DNA of 11,675 nt from Treponema sp. (GTDB lineage: Bacteria; Spirochaetota; Spirochaetia; Treponematales; Breznakiellaceae), in assembly GCA_031266255.1 (NCBI GenBank), contig JAISBK010000093.1:1-11675 (forward strand), written 5' to 3'. The translations under genes were made by a program, and so were the position numbers. This document shows, in pieces, positions 1 through 6,648 of this stretch (positions within the stretch are counted from its first letter, which is position 1; each line of letters opens with the position of its first letter). The notes under the pieces were generated by a model, which had not been told where the DNA came from, searched no databases, and saw only the letters and a list, made by a program, of their open reading frames with translations.

Positions 1-73
1 AATATTGGCGGGAGTTTTGCTGGGCAGCCTTTTTCTTTTTACGCTCTTTTCCAGAAATTCGCGTCCCCCTTGA
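1..73 (+). CDS. C-terminal end of an upstream membrane protein (partial)
   Basis: The frame starting at base 2 is open from the window edge and stops at TGA 71-73. The 23 visible residues consist of a strongly hydrophobic run (ILAGVLLGSLFLFTLF) followed by a short basic, proline-containing tail (SRNSRPP). That is what a last transmembrane helix with a positively charged cytoplasmic end looks like. The frame starting at base 1 is also open, to TGA 106-108, but its composition is less protein-like and it would overlap the birA ribosome binding site. Too little is visible to name a family. The gene would lie 48 bases upstream of birA on the same strand. A frame open over only 70 bases is weak evidence by itself. 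Confidence 0.45.
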   Translation, partial: ILAGVLLGSLFLFTLFSRNSRPP

Positions 74-98
74 CGAAATACCCAAGAGCCTCCATAGT
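70..98 (+). promoter_or_regulatory. Candidate sigma-70-type promoter for birA
   Basis: TTGACG at 70-75 (5 of 6 to the -35 consensus) and CATAGT at 93-98 (4 of 6 to the -10 consensus) are separated by exactly 17 bases. The -35 box overlaps the stop codon of the upstream frame. Transcription would begin near 105, leaving a very short leader before the GAGGAG ribosome binding site at 107-112, nine bases from the ATG at 122. This is a pattern match only. Confidence 0.35.
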
Positions 99-121
99 TC
101 CCCCTTGAGGAGATCCCATCT

Positions 122-895
122 ATGCAATTTGGAGGACCGGAAAAAACCCAGGTATTAGATACAGTGGATAGTACCAATGAATACGCCAAAATACGAGCCA
201 GGGCAGGAGCAGCAAGCGGAACCGTGGTATGGGCTTACCAGCAGACTGCAGGAAAAGGCACCCGGAACCGGACCTGGGAATCCCCCAAAGGCAATGTATA
301 TTGGTCCGGTATCATTCAATCAAAGGATATAGGGGATGCGCCTTTTACCGAATTGGTGTATGTAAACGCCTTAGCGGTTTATCATGCCATTACCCGGTGT
401 ATTGGTGCAGAAGCCCAGGTGACGATTAAATGGCCCAACGATATCTTGCTACATGAACAAAAAGTAGCCGGTTCTTTGTTGGAATGTGGCAGCTTTGATG
501 GTGCGGGAAAACCAGGGTGGATTGTCATCGGAACCGGCATCAATGTAGCAGTCAGCCCGCGTCTCCCCGCTATGCTCTATCCTCCCACCTCGTTAACGGA
601 AAGCGGCTATGTCGTAACCAGAGAGGGGATCATCGAAGCATTACACGCCAGCCTGGAACAGGAAATAGCCCATTGGCTGCACCATGGGTTTAAGACCCTC
701 CGAGACGCGTATTTAGCCAAGGCCTTTAGGCTGCATGAGGAAATAGCCATCGGCATAAGCAGGGATAAAGCGGATTATGTTACCGGACGCTATGAAGGCA
801 TTGATGAAAACGGTTGTCTCATCTTAGTAGATGCAGATAACCGGATAAAAAAAATGTATTCCGGGGACCTCTTCGTGCGAACCGGGGATAGCTAA
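122..895 (+). CDS. birA: Biotin--[acetyl-CoA-carboxylase] ligase, monofunctional
   Basis: The enzyme activates biotin with ATP to biotinyl-AMP and transfers it to the lysine of biotin carrier domains, for example in acetyl-CoA, pyruvate or oxaloacetate carboxylases, in the cytoplasm. The family signatures appear in order: DSTN at residues 16-19, the biotinyl-AMP loop AGKGTRNRTW at 43-52, KWPND at 103-107, the catalytic lysine in KVAG (K114) and GTGIN at 137-141. A small C-terminal SH3-like domain follows (about 215-253). At 257 residues it lacks the N-terminal helix-turn-helix of E. coli BirA, so it should be a pure ligase and not a repressor. The start is supported by GAGGAG nine bases upstream. 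The gene converges on the ABC permease gene with only 11 bases between the stop codons. The glycine-arginine loop is slightly divergent (GKGTRNR versus GRGRRGR in E. coli), which is common in the family. Confidence 0.95.
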   Translation: MQFGGPEKTQVLDTVDSTNEYAKIRARAGAASGTVVWAYQQTAGKGTRNRTWESPKGNVYWSGIIQSKDIGDAPFTELVYVNALAVYHAITRCIGAEAQVTIKWPNDILLHEQKVAGSLLECGSFDGAGKPGWIVIGTGINVAVSPRLPAMLYPPTSLTESGYVVTREGIIEALHASLEQEIAHWLHHGFKTLRDAYLAKAFRLHEEIAIGISRDKADYVTGRYEGIDENGCLILVDADNRIKKMYSGDLFVRTGDS

Positions 896-906
896 GGATA
901 TGCAGG

Positions 907-3900
907 TCAATCCAGGGCTTTCATGGAATCGGCCATCTTGATACGCCCTAGTTTTTTCAGCATTACCAAATCCACCCCTCCAGAGAAGATCAGGGTCAAA
1001 AGTGCAGCAAGCCCAAAACTGAGGGGAGTGATGCGCCTGCCAAACATGAGATCCGTATTTTCAGCAACCCCAATGATGAACCTATGCAGGGGAATACCCA
1101 GCAAGAGGCCCAGCCCCGCGCCAATGCTGCTGAGGACGCTTATCTCCCGGAATATATACGCCGCCGCTTCGGACTTATGGAAGCCCAAGACCCGGAGGGT
1201 GGCAATCTCCCGGGTTCGCTCGGTAATGTTAATATTGGTGAGATTGTACAGTACGATCATGGCAAGTCCGCCTGCGGCAAAGATGAGTACCAGCACCACA
1301 AACCCGATGCTGTTGAGCAGCTTGGTGTAAGAACCCTGAACCTGAGCAGTAAACTCAACGCCGCTTACCTCCTCATGGGAAAGGAGCTGCGCCATAAGGT
1401 CATCCTGGGAGATTTCCCCAGGACCGGTATGGGCAAAAAGGGTCTCGTAGGTCAGGGCGGCCCCAAATTCCTGAGTATATACCCCAGGCCCCAGATAGAC
1501 CGTAGCGCCCACGTAGTTCTCGGTGATACCCGATAGGGTGAAGGAACCTGATTGTCCTGCGGCATTTTCCAGTACCACCGAATCCCCTGGTTTAAGCCCC
1601 CAGGTTTCCGCTAGTTTTTCGGTGAGTACCACCGAGTTTGGGGAAAAGGAAAGGGGCTGCCGGGTTTTCCGATCCCGCAAGGTGATACAATCCCCTAAAG
1701 CCTCGGGATCTTGGGGAACCACCAGGGAGACGTTCAACCGGGCAGTACCGGAATGCGGGGAGAGCAGCCCTGATTCGCGGTGAACCGGGAGCCACGCACG
1801 CAAGGGAATTCCTGGGGGAGGTTCGGGAAGTGCGTCGTTGCTCAGGGACAAGGTAATCTGTACATCGTATCCCAGGATTTCTTCAAATTGGGTTCGGGCA
1901 ATATCGATCATAGAATCCCGAAGCCCAAAGGCCGCTACCATAAGCGCGGTACACCCGGCAATCCCGGTAATGGTCATAACAAAATGCTTTTTTTGCCGGA
2001 TGAGGTTTCGGGCGGTAACCTTATGGGTAAACCGCATACGGGTCCAGAGCCAGGGCAGGTATTCAAGGAATATCCGTTTCCCGGATTTAGGGGGACGAGG
2101 AAGCATGAGAAACGCGGGCTTTTCCCAGAGGGTGTGATACGCGGCATAAATCGTTGCGCCCATAGTACAACTCAAGACCAGAACGCAGGCAATAAGGCCG
2201 AAGGGCCAGTTAAATTCCGTTACGATAGGAGGCAGATGATACATGGTGGCAAAAGCCTGGTAGATGATGATGGGCAGGCCCTGAAAGCCGGAGACCATCC
2301 CCACCGCACAACCCAGGACCCCGGTTAAACCGCCGTAAACAAGGTACTTGTACAGGATGACCCGCTTTTTATACCCCAGGGCCTTTAAGGTCCCAATGGG
2401 AATCCTATCCTCTTCAACCATGCGGGTCATGGTGGTAAGGGCTACCAACACCGCGATGAGGAGAAAAAACAGGGGAAATACCGTGGCTACATCGGCGATT
2501 TTTTCCGCATTGACCTGGTAGTTTATGCAGCCCACATTGGCATTACGATCCAACACGTACCACCGGGGCGTTTCGATACGCAGTTCTTCCACCTGCTTTT
2601 GAGCGGCGGCAAGTTCGGCTGCTCCGGCTTGCAGTTCTTGGCGGACGTTTCGCTCCTGGGTACGGTAAACCGCTTCTCCCGCGGCAAGACGCTGCCGCGC
2701 CTCGGTCAGGCTGCGCCGGGCCTTGGTTATCTCCTGTTCCCCTGCGGCAAGTTCTGCCTCGGCCTGGGAAAATTCCGTGGTGGCTTGGATTTTACCGGCT
2801 TCTAGGAGCGCCCTGGCCTTACGCAGTTCCCCTTCTTCTACCCTGAACCGGTCCATACCGGCTTCCAGGGCTGCACGGCCTGCATCATAAGCAGCCACGC
2901 CTTGGCGGGCTTTGGCAAAGAGCATCCTGAAAAAAGAAGCCCGCGTCTTTTCCACCTCGGCCTGAGCCGCATCAAGCTGGGCCTGGTTCGTTGCGAGGGT
3001 CTGCTGGGCCTTGGCCAGTTCCAGGGCTCCCTGGTTCAGCCGCTGTTCCGCGTCCTGCATTTCCCGGGTAACCTGGGCTTGTTTTTCCATGAACACAGCC
3101 CTGCCTTGGGTGAGACGGGTTTCAGCTGCAGCCAGTTCTATTTCCCCCGCGGCAAGTTCCGCAGCCCCTTGGTTCAGTTTTTGACGAGCCCGAGCCAGTT
3201 CTTGTTCAGCAGTGTTCCTTCCCTGTTCATATTCAGCGCTTGCGTGAGCCATTTTTTCCTGGGCATGGAGCCTGGCTTCGGTGAGGATCAGTTCCTCCCG
3301 CATCAGCGAGCGCTCCCTGCCCAAGGCTTCAAGAGTACCTTGGACACGGTCCACCAGGGTTTGGTAGGGATCGGTAAACGCCCTGAGAGACTTGGCATTT
3401 TTGAGGGTGATATACGCGTCCGTATAGGCCGGAAGCGTGTAAACCTGTTCCTGAATGTACATGACCATACCGAGCCGGCCCGTACCAATGCTGCTTGGTT
3501 CTCGTTCCATAGAAATATAAAGGGGACTCTTGACAATGCCGATAACCGTAAAGGTGCGCCGGGTATATGTCTCCTTGAGATCCCCGTCCATGAGGGAAAG
3601 GGTTGTACCGATTGCTATGGGTACCAGAAATCCCCCCGGCTCTTGTACCAGACATTCGTCCTCCTGTTCCGGCATCCGGCCGGAGATCAGTTCCAGGCGG
3701 TTTACGAATTCCGGCTGATCCACGGTTTCCAGGGGAAGGCCGTAAATCCTCGTAACCAGCTCTTCCTCCCGGGAGGTCTTGACCAGGACATCCAAGCAGT
3801 AAACACCTTGGATCAAGGCGACCTCATTAAGCTGGGCAATGGCATCGAGATCCGCGCGGCTTATCCCCATGGTGGCCCTGATCCACATATCCATCATGTT

Positions 3901-4146
3901 GGTCTTATCGAAGTACCGATCCACCGAAGCCTTCATATCCGGCGTTGTGGCCAGGAGACCGGAAAGAAAACCCACCCCCAAGGCGACAATGGCAAAGATC
4001 CCCAGGAAACGCCCCAAACTAGACCGGATTTCCCGAAAGATGATCTTTAGATAGGTTTTTCCCAGGCTCCGCGGCTTAGTTTGCCTGGTGTGTGCGAGGT
4101 GCTCAGAGGAAAAAAAGAGAACCGGATCCGAGGCGGGGTCTACCAT
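907..4146 (-). CDS. Large FtsX/MacB-type ABC transporter permease with a long coiled-coil arm
   Basis: This is the membrane subunit of a type VII (MacB/LolCE/FtsX-like) ABC system, partner of the ATPase just upstream. By eye there are eight transmembrane segments in two modules. Module one is TM1 about 46-66, an external domain 67-553, then TMs about 554-574, 600-620 and 649-672. Module two is TM about 721-741, an external domain 742-943, then TMs about 945-968, 1000-1021 and 1042-1062. The coupling motif after the second TM of each module is recognisable: IPIGTLKALGY (near 582) and REIATLRVLGF (near 979). Inserted in the first external domain is a coiled coil at about 275-524, with leucine heptads (L324/331/338/345; L370/377/384/391/V398; 466/473/480/487). 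The ATG lies inside the end of the ATPase gene (7-base overlap, ATGGTAG) with only a weak ribosome binding site, implying translational coupling. The substrate cannot be told. At 1079 residues it is far longer than LolC/LolE or MacB; similar coiled-coil permeases are known in Firmicutes. Confidence 0.9.
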   Translation of the reverse strand: MVDPASDPVLFFSSEHLAHTRQTKPRSLGKTYLKIIFREIRSSLGRFLGIFAIVALGVGFLSGLLATTPDMKASVDRYFDKTNMMDMWIRATMGISRADLDAIAQLNEVALIQGVYCLDVLVKTSREEELVTRIYGLPLETVDQPEFVNRLELISGRMPEQEDECLVQEPGGFLVPIAIGTTLSLMDGDLKETYTRRTFTVIGIVKSPLYISMEREPSSIGTGRLGMVMYIQEQVYTLPAYTDAYITLKNAKSLRAFTDPYQTLVDRVQGTLEALGRERSLMREELILTEARLHAQEKMAHASAEYEQGRNTAEQELARARQKLNQGAAELAAGEIELAAAETRLTQGRAVFMEKQAQVTREMQDAEQRLNQGALELAKAQQTLATNQAQLDAAQAEVEKTRASFFRMLFAKARQGVAAYDAGRAALEAGMDRFRVEEGELRKARALLEAGKIQATTEFSQAEAELAAGEQEITKARRSLTEARQRLAAGEAVYRTQERNVRQELQAGAAELAAAQKQVEELRIETPRWYVLDRNANVGCINYQVNAEKIADVATVFPLFFLLIAVLVALTTMTRMVEEDRIPIGTLKALGYKKRVILYKYLVYGGLTGVLGCAVGMVSGFQGLPIIIYQAFATMYHLPPIVTEFNWPFGLIACVLVLSCTMGATIYAAYHTLWEKPAFLMLPRPPKSGKRIFLEYLPWLWTRMRFTHKVTARNLIRQKKHFVMTITGIAGCTALMVAAFGLRDSMIDIARTQFEEILGYDVQITLSLSNDALPEPPPGIPLRAWLPVHRESGLLSPHSGTARLNVSLVVPQDPEALGDCITLRDRKTRQPLSFSPNSVVLTEKLAETWGLKPGDSVVLENAAGQSGSFTLSGITENYVGATVYLGPGVYTQEFGAALTYETLFAHTGPGEISQDDLMAQLLSHEEVSGVEFTAQVQGSYTKLLNSIGFVVLVLIFAAGGLAMIVLYNLTNINITERTREIATLRVLGFHKSEAAAYIFREISVLSSIGAGLGLLLGIPLHRFIIGVAENTDLMFGRRITPLSFGLAALLTLIFSGGVDLVMLKKLGRIKMADSMKALD

Positions 4147-4841
4147 TCGATGTGTTCTACCTGCAGGGGAGCGTCCTGATGCTCCACCTTGATGATCTGT
4201 CCATTCTTGAGGTGAATAACCCGGTCGGCCATCAAGGAAATGGCCTGATTGTGGGTAATCAGGACGACCGTTTTACCGATTTGCCGGCAGCTCTCTTGGA
4301 GGAGCTTGAGGATTTGTTTTCCGGTCTGGTAATCCAGCGCGCCGGTTGGTTCATCGCAAAGGAGTATCTTGGGGTTCTTGGCCAAAGCCCGGGCAATCGC
4401 AACCCGCTGTTGCTCTCCCCCGGAAAGCTGGGCAGGAAAATTGTTCAGCCTATGGGAAAGGCCCACCGCAGCCAGAATCTCCTTTGGATCATAGGGATCC
4501 AGGCATATTTCCGAGGCGAGTTCCACGTTTTCCAGGGCAGTTAAGTTCTGAATCAGGTTATAAAACTGAAAGACAAAGCCCACGTCGTAACGCCGGTAAT
4601 CGGTCAACTGCTGTTCATTCATGCCGTTAATGAAACGGCCGTTCAAGATAATGGTTCCCTCGTCACAGGAGTCCATTCCCCCCAGCATGTTAAGGAGGGT
4701 GGTTTTGCCTGCACCACTGGGACCGACGATCACGCAGAATTCCCGTTGTTCGATGCTAAAACTCATCTTATCCGCGGCAATGATCTTTTTTTCTCCTGCG
4801 TGATAGTATTTGCATACCTGTTTAAGTTCGATATACGCCAT
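4140..4841 (-). CDS. ABC transporter ATP-binding protein, LolD/MacB family
   Basis: This is the cytoplasmic ATPase that powers the neighbouring FtsX-type permease. All ABC motifs are intact. In the 233-residue form they are Walker A GPSGAGKTT at 40-48, Q-loop Q92 (VFQF), signature LSGGEQQR at 139-146, Walker B ILLCDEP at 159-165, D-loop ALD at about 168-170 and the switch histidine H197 (ITHN). The sequence closely fits the MacB/LolD/YtrE class, not metabolite importers. I chose the ATG at 4841-4839 because the protein then begins MAYIELKQVCKYY, as is usual for the family, and it has GAGAG just upstream. An in-frame ATG at 4859 would add six residues (MLYREI) but has no visible ribosome binding site. 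The 3' end overlaps the permease start by 7 bases, so the two form one transcript. It is divergent from the DUF4105 gene. Confidence 0.94.
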   Translation of the reverse strand: MAYIELKQVCKYYHAGEKKIIAADKMSFSIEQREFCVIVGPSGAGKTTLLNMLGGMDSCDEGTIILNGRFINGMNEQQLTDYRRYDVGFVFQFYNLIQNLTALENVELASEICLDPYDPKEILAAVGLSHRLNNFPAQLSGGEQQRVAIARALAKNPKILLCDEPTGALDYQTGKQILKLLQESCRQIGKTVVLITHNQAISLMADRVIHLKNGQIIKVEHQDAPLQVEHIEW

Positions 4842-4931
4842 GATCTCTCTATATAGCATGAATATACTTATTATGGTATACTATGGCTACAGGATCCCAT
4901 AAGAACCCGATGCTTGGGGAAGGAGGATGAG
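4842..4931. promoter_or_regulatory. Divergent promoter region between the ABC operon and the DUF4105 gene
   Basis: This AT-rich intergenic stretch must carry start signals for both directions. On the plus strand TATACT at 4877-4882 fits a -10 box, but no good -35 lies 16-18 bases upstream (TAGCAT at 4854-4859 is poor). On the minus strand CATAAT (complement of 4870-4875) fits a -10 box, again without a convincing -35. A strong ribosome binding site AAGGAGG lies at 4920-4926 for the plus-strand gene. The sequence TATACTAT in this region recurs upstream of the receiver-domain gene (6201-6208). Confidence 0.4.
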
Positions 4932-6182
4932 GTGAACGGTAAGGCTATACTATTGGGGATGCTTCTCTGCACCGGCTCTTTTTTGACTGCCCAAAGTCCG
5001 GGAGACCGTTTGAGCATTAAGGTAGCGGTAATGGGGCCAGGGGATGAACTGTATTTTTGGTGGGGCCATATCGGGCTTATCATTGAAGACAGCGCCACTG
5101 GCACGGCCCGGTTCTATGATTACGGTCTGTTCTCTTTTGAAAACGATCACTTTTTTGTCAATTTTGCCTTTGGCAGGCTCCTCTATAGCTGCGGCGTCTC
5201 TACTGCAGAGGCCAATATCAGAGCCTACATCCGCACTAACCGGGATGTAACCATCTATACCCTGGATATTCCTCCTGAAAAACGAGGGGAAATCCAGCGT
5301 TTTGCGGAAACCAATGTCCTCCCGGAAAACCGGGACTATTATTACCATCATTTCCGGGATAACTGTGCAACTCGGATTCGGGACATCCTGGACCTGGCTA
5401 CCGATGGCCAGTTTAAGGCGCAATTCGGTGAAGCCCCGGGCCGCTATACCTTACGCCAGCATGTCCGCAGGCATACCTGGTTTTCCCCGTTTTTCGACTG
5501 GATTCTTAACTTCTTGATGGGACAGGATATTGATACCCCCATCACGGTTTGGGAAGAAATGTTTCTCCCCGAAGAGATTGGCAGCCGGATGGCCGATTTC
5601 CAGTATTATGACCAGGAAGGAACTGCACGAAACCTGGTCGCTTCAGTGGACGTGCTGCATCGGGCCGTGAACCGTCCTGCGATTTTAGCGCGTCCCCCCC
5701 GGCAGTGGATCCGGGCGTTGCTGCTGGGTTTACTCATTGCCGGGGTAATGGCAGCCATCCAGGGAACACGAAACCGGCGGCCTGCCTTATACCGAATACT
5801 CGGGGGTTTGAGTCAAAGCGTTCTTGGCTTGTTCTTTGGGATTGCCGGGTCGCTTTTGTTTTTTATGAGCTTTTTCACGAATCATGATTATACCTACCAT
5901 AACAGCAACATCCTTTACGTGAATCCCTTACTCTTAGGGGCCATCCCCCTGGGGTTCATCCTGGCCTTTGGTAAGGAGGATACAAAACGCTTTCGGGCTG
6001 AACAGCTTCTGAAGGCCCTGTGGACCTATGTACTGTTCGGAAGTATCCTTTCCATGGTGATTAAGCTCTTCCCGCATTTTTATCAACAGAATCAGGTAAC
6101 TCAAGCCTTGGTAATACCCTTTGCACTGCTCTTAAGTTTTGTCCCTGCATGGGTAGGGCGGAGCAAAAAATATAAATGGTAA
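4932..6182 (+). CDS. DUF4105 (Lnb N-terminal periplasmic domain) membrane protein
   Basis: The translation shows a signal peptide (hydrophobic 5-19, likely cut after A20), an exported domain at about 25-255 and then five predicted membrane helices (about 260-277, 295-315, 328-346, 361-378, 390-408). The exported domain has the marks of DUF4105, which Pfam, as I recall, now calls the Lnb N-terminal periplasmic domain: WWGHIGL with H46, and RDNCATRIRD with C145, a Cys/His pair like that of thiol acyltransferases or papain-fold enzymes. A polar loop between TM2 and TM3 (HDYTYHNSNILYVNP) resembles a conserved element of Bacteroidota members. Bacteroidota Lnb is reported to N-acylate lipoproteins. 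That role here is inference. The start is GTG 4932, five bases after AGGAGG (4921-4926). A TTG at 4914 is possible but would put that ribosome site inside the gene and spoil the signal peptide. The protein is 416 residues. Confidence 0.85.
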   Translation: MNGKAILLGMLLCTGSFLTAQSPGDRLSIKVAVMGPGDELYFWWGHIGLIIEDSATGTARFYDYGLFSFENDHFFVNFAFGRLLYSCGVSTAEANIRAYIRTNRDVTIYTLDIPPEKRGEIQRFAETNVLPENRDYYYHHFRDNCATRIRDILDLATDGQFKAQFGEAPGRYTLRQHVRRHTWFSPFFDWILNFLMGQDIDTPITVWEEMFLPEEIGSRMADFQYYDQEGTARNLVASVDVLHRAVNRPAILARPPRQWIRALLLGLLIAGVMAAIQGTRNRRPALYRILGGLSQSVLGLFFGIAGSLLFFMSFFTNHDYTYHNSNILYVNPLLLGAIPLGFILAFGKEDTKRFRAEQLLKALWTYVLFGSILSMVIKLFPHFYQQNQVTQALVIPFALLLSFVPAWVGRSKKYKW

Positions 6183-6186
6183 GAAC

Positions 6187-6212
6187 CAGTACCGTATTAT
6201 TATACTATACTG
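6187..6212. repeat. Interrupted palindrome carrying two overlapping TATACT boxes
   Basis: The 26 bases read CAGTA-CC-GTAT-TATT-ATAC-TA-TACTG: five-base outer arms (6187-6191 and 6208-6212), a two-base mismatch on each side, four-base inner arms (6194-6197 and 6202-6205) and a four-base centre. Two overlapping -10-like TATACT boxes (6201-6206 and 6206-6211) lie in its right half. It sits just after the DUF4105 stop codon and 50 bases before the receiver-domain gene. It could be an operator over that gene's promoter or a weak hairpin. No T-run follows, so it is not a standard terminator. No good -35 box is visible. Confidence 0.35.
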
Positions 6213-6262
6213 TAGATAAAGTGAAGCGTATCTTTGATTCTTTACTTATTGAGGAGTAGGTT

Positions 6263-6625
6263 ATGAAAACTATTATTCACGTGGATAATAGCGAGTTTTT
6301 TAGGAAATTAATGAAGACGTTTTTTGCAGAACAGGGATTTGTGGGAGAATTCTTTTCCCATGGAGCCGATGCGCTGAAAGCGATTAACCAAGAGGATGTT
6401 GCGGTGGTGATTACCGGCATGTCCCTGTCAGATATGGATGGTGATGAGTTTATTAAGCGCGTCCTTACCTCTTCGTATAAGGGGTCGATTATCGTGCTCA
6501 CGTCAAATGACTTCGAAGCGGAACAAAAAATTGTATCCCTTACCGGAGTCAAAGCGTATATCCCCAAATCAGGAGCATGGGAGGAAGCACTCTTGCACCA
6601 TCTGTATCAGTGTTTGAACCTATAG
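6263..6625 (+). CDS. Stand-alone CheY-like receiver-domain protein lacking the phospho-acceptor Asp
   Basis: The 120-residue protein is a single response-regulator receiver domain with no output domain. Laid on CheY without gaps at the key positions, D8 matches D12, N9 takes the place of D13, T80 matches T87, K102 matches K109, and DG at 59-60 matches the D64-G65 of MPNMDG. The position of phospho-acceptor D57 is held by G52 (GGC at 6416-6418), so normal aspartyl phosphorylation is not expected. The proline usual after the conserved lysine is a serine. It may act as a phosphorylation-independent adaptor or pseudo-receiver. No histidine kinase, chemotaxis gene or output partner is adjacent. 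The start is well supported by GAGGAG at 6251-6256, six bases before the ATG. The 80 bases upstream hold a possible promoter. The gene converges on priA with 23 bases between the stop codons. Confidence 0.88.
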   Translation: MKTIIHVDNSEFFRKLMKTFFAEQGFVGEFFSHGADALKAINQEDVAVVITGMSLSDMDGDEFIKRVLTSSYKGSIIVLTSNDFEAEQKIVSLTGVKAYIPKSGAWEEALLHHLYQCLNL

Positions 6626-6648
6626 TACCAGGAGCCTTTGGTAGGTGA

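Noticed and set aside
842..863. Inverted repeat CCGGA/TCCGG around an A-run at the end of birA
   Set aside because: Only five-base arms, lying inside the coding sequence with the A-run in the loop, so it does not form a terminator in either direction.
122..895. BirA as a biotin-operon repressor
   Set aside because: No helix-turn-helix domain precedes the ligase domain; the protein starts directly at the catalytic module.
1780..2328. A plus-strand open frame of 182 codons opposite the permease
   Set aside because: Antisense to conserved membrane segments of the permease, with glycine- and proline-rich nonsense composition and no ribosome binding site seen.
2600..3180. Short DNA repeats (GCGGCAAGTTC near 2605, 2750 and 3150) as a repeat array
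   Set aside because: They are coding repeats of the Glu-Leu-Ala-Ala heptads in the coiled coil, irregularly spaced and in one frame; not a CRISPR or intergenic repeat.
2902..4050. A long plus-strand open frame (382 codons) opposite the permease
   Set aside because: It lies fully antisense to the well-supported permease. Its translation has no recognisable motif, and its length follows from the biased composition of the coiled-coil region.
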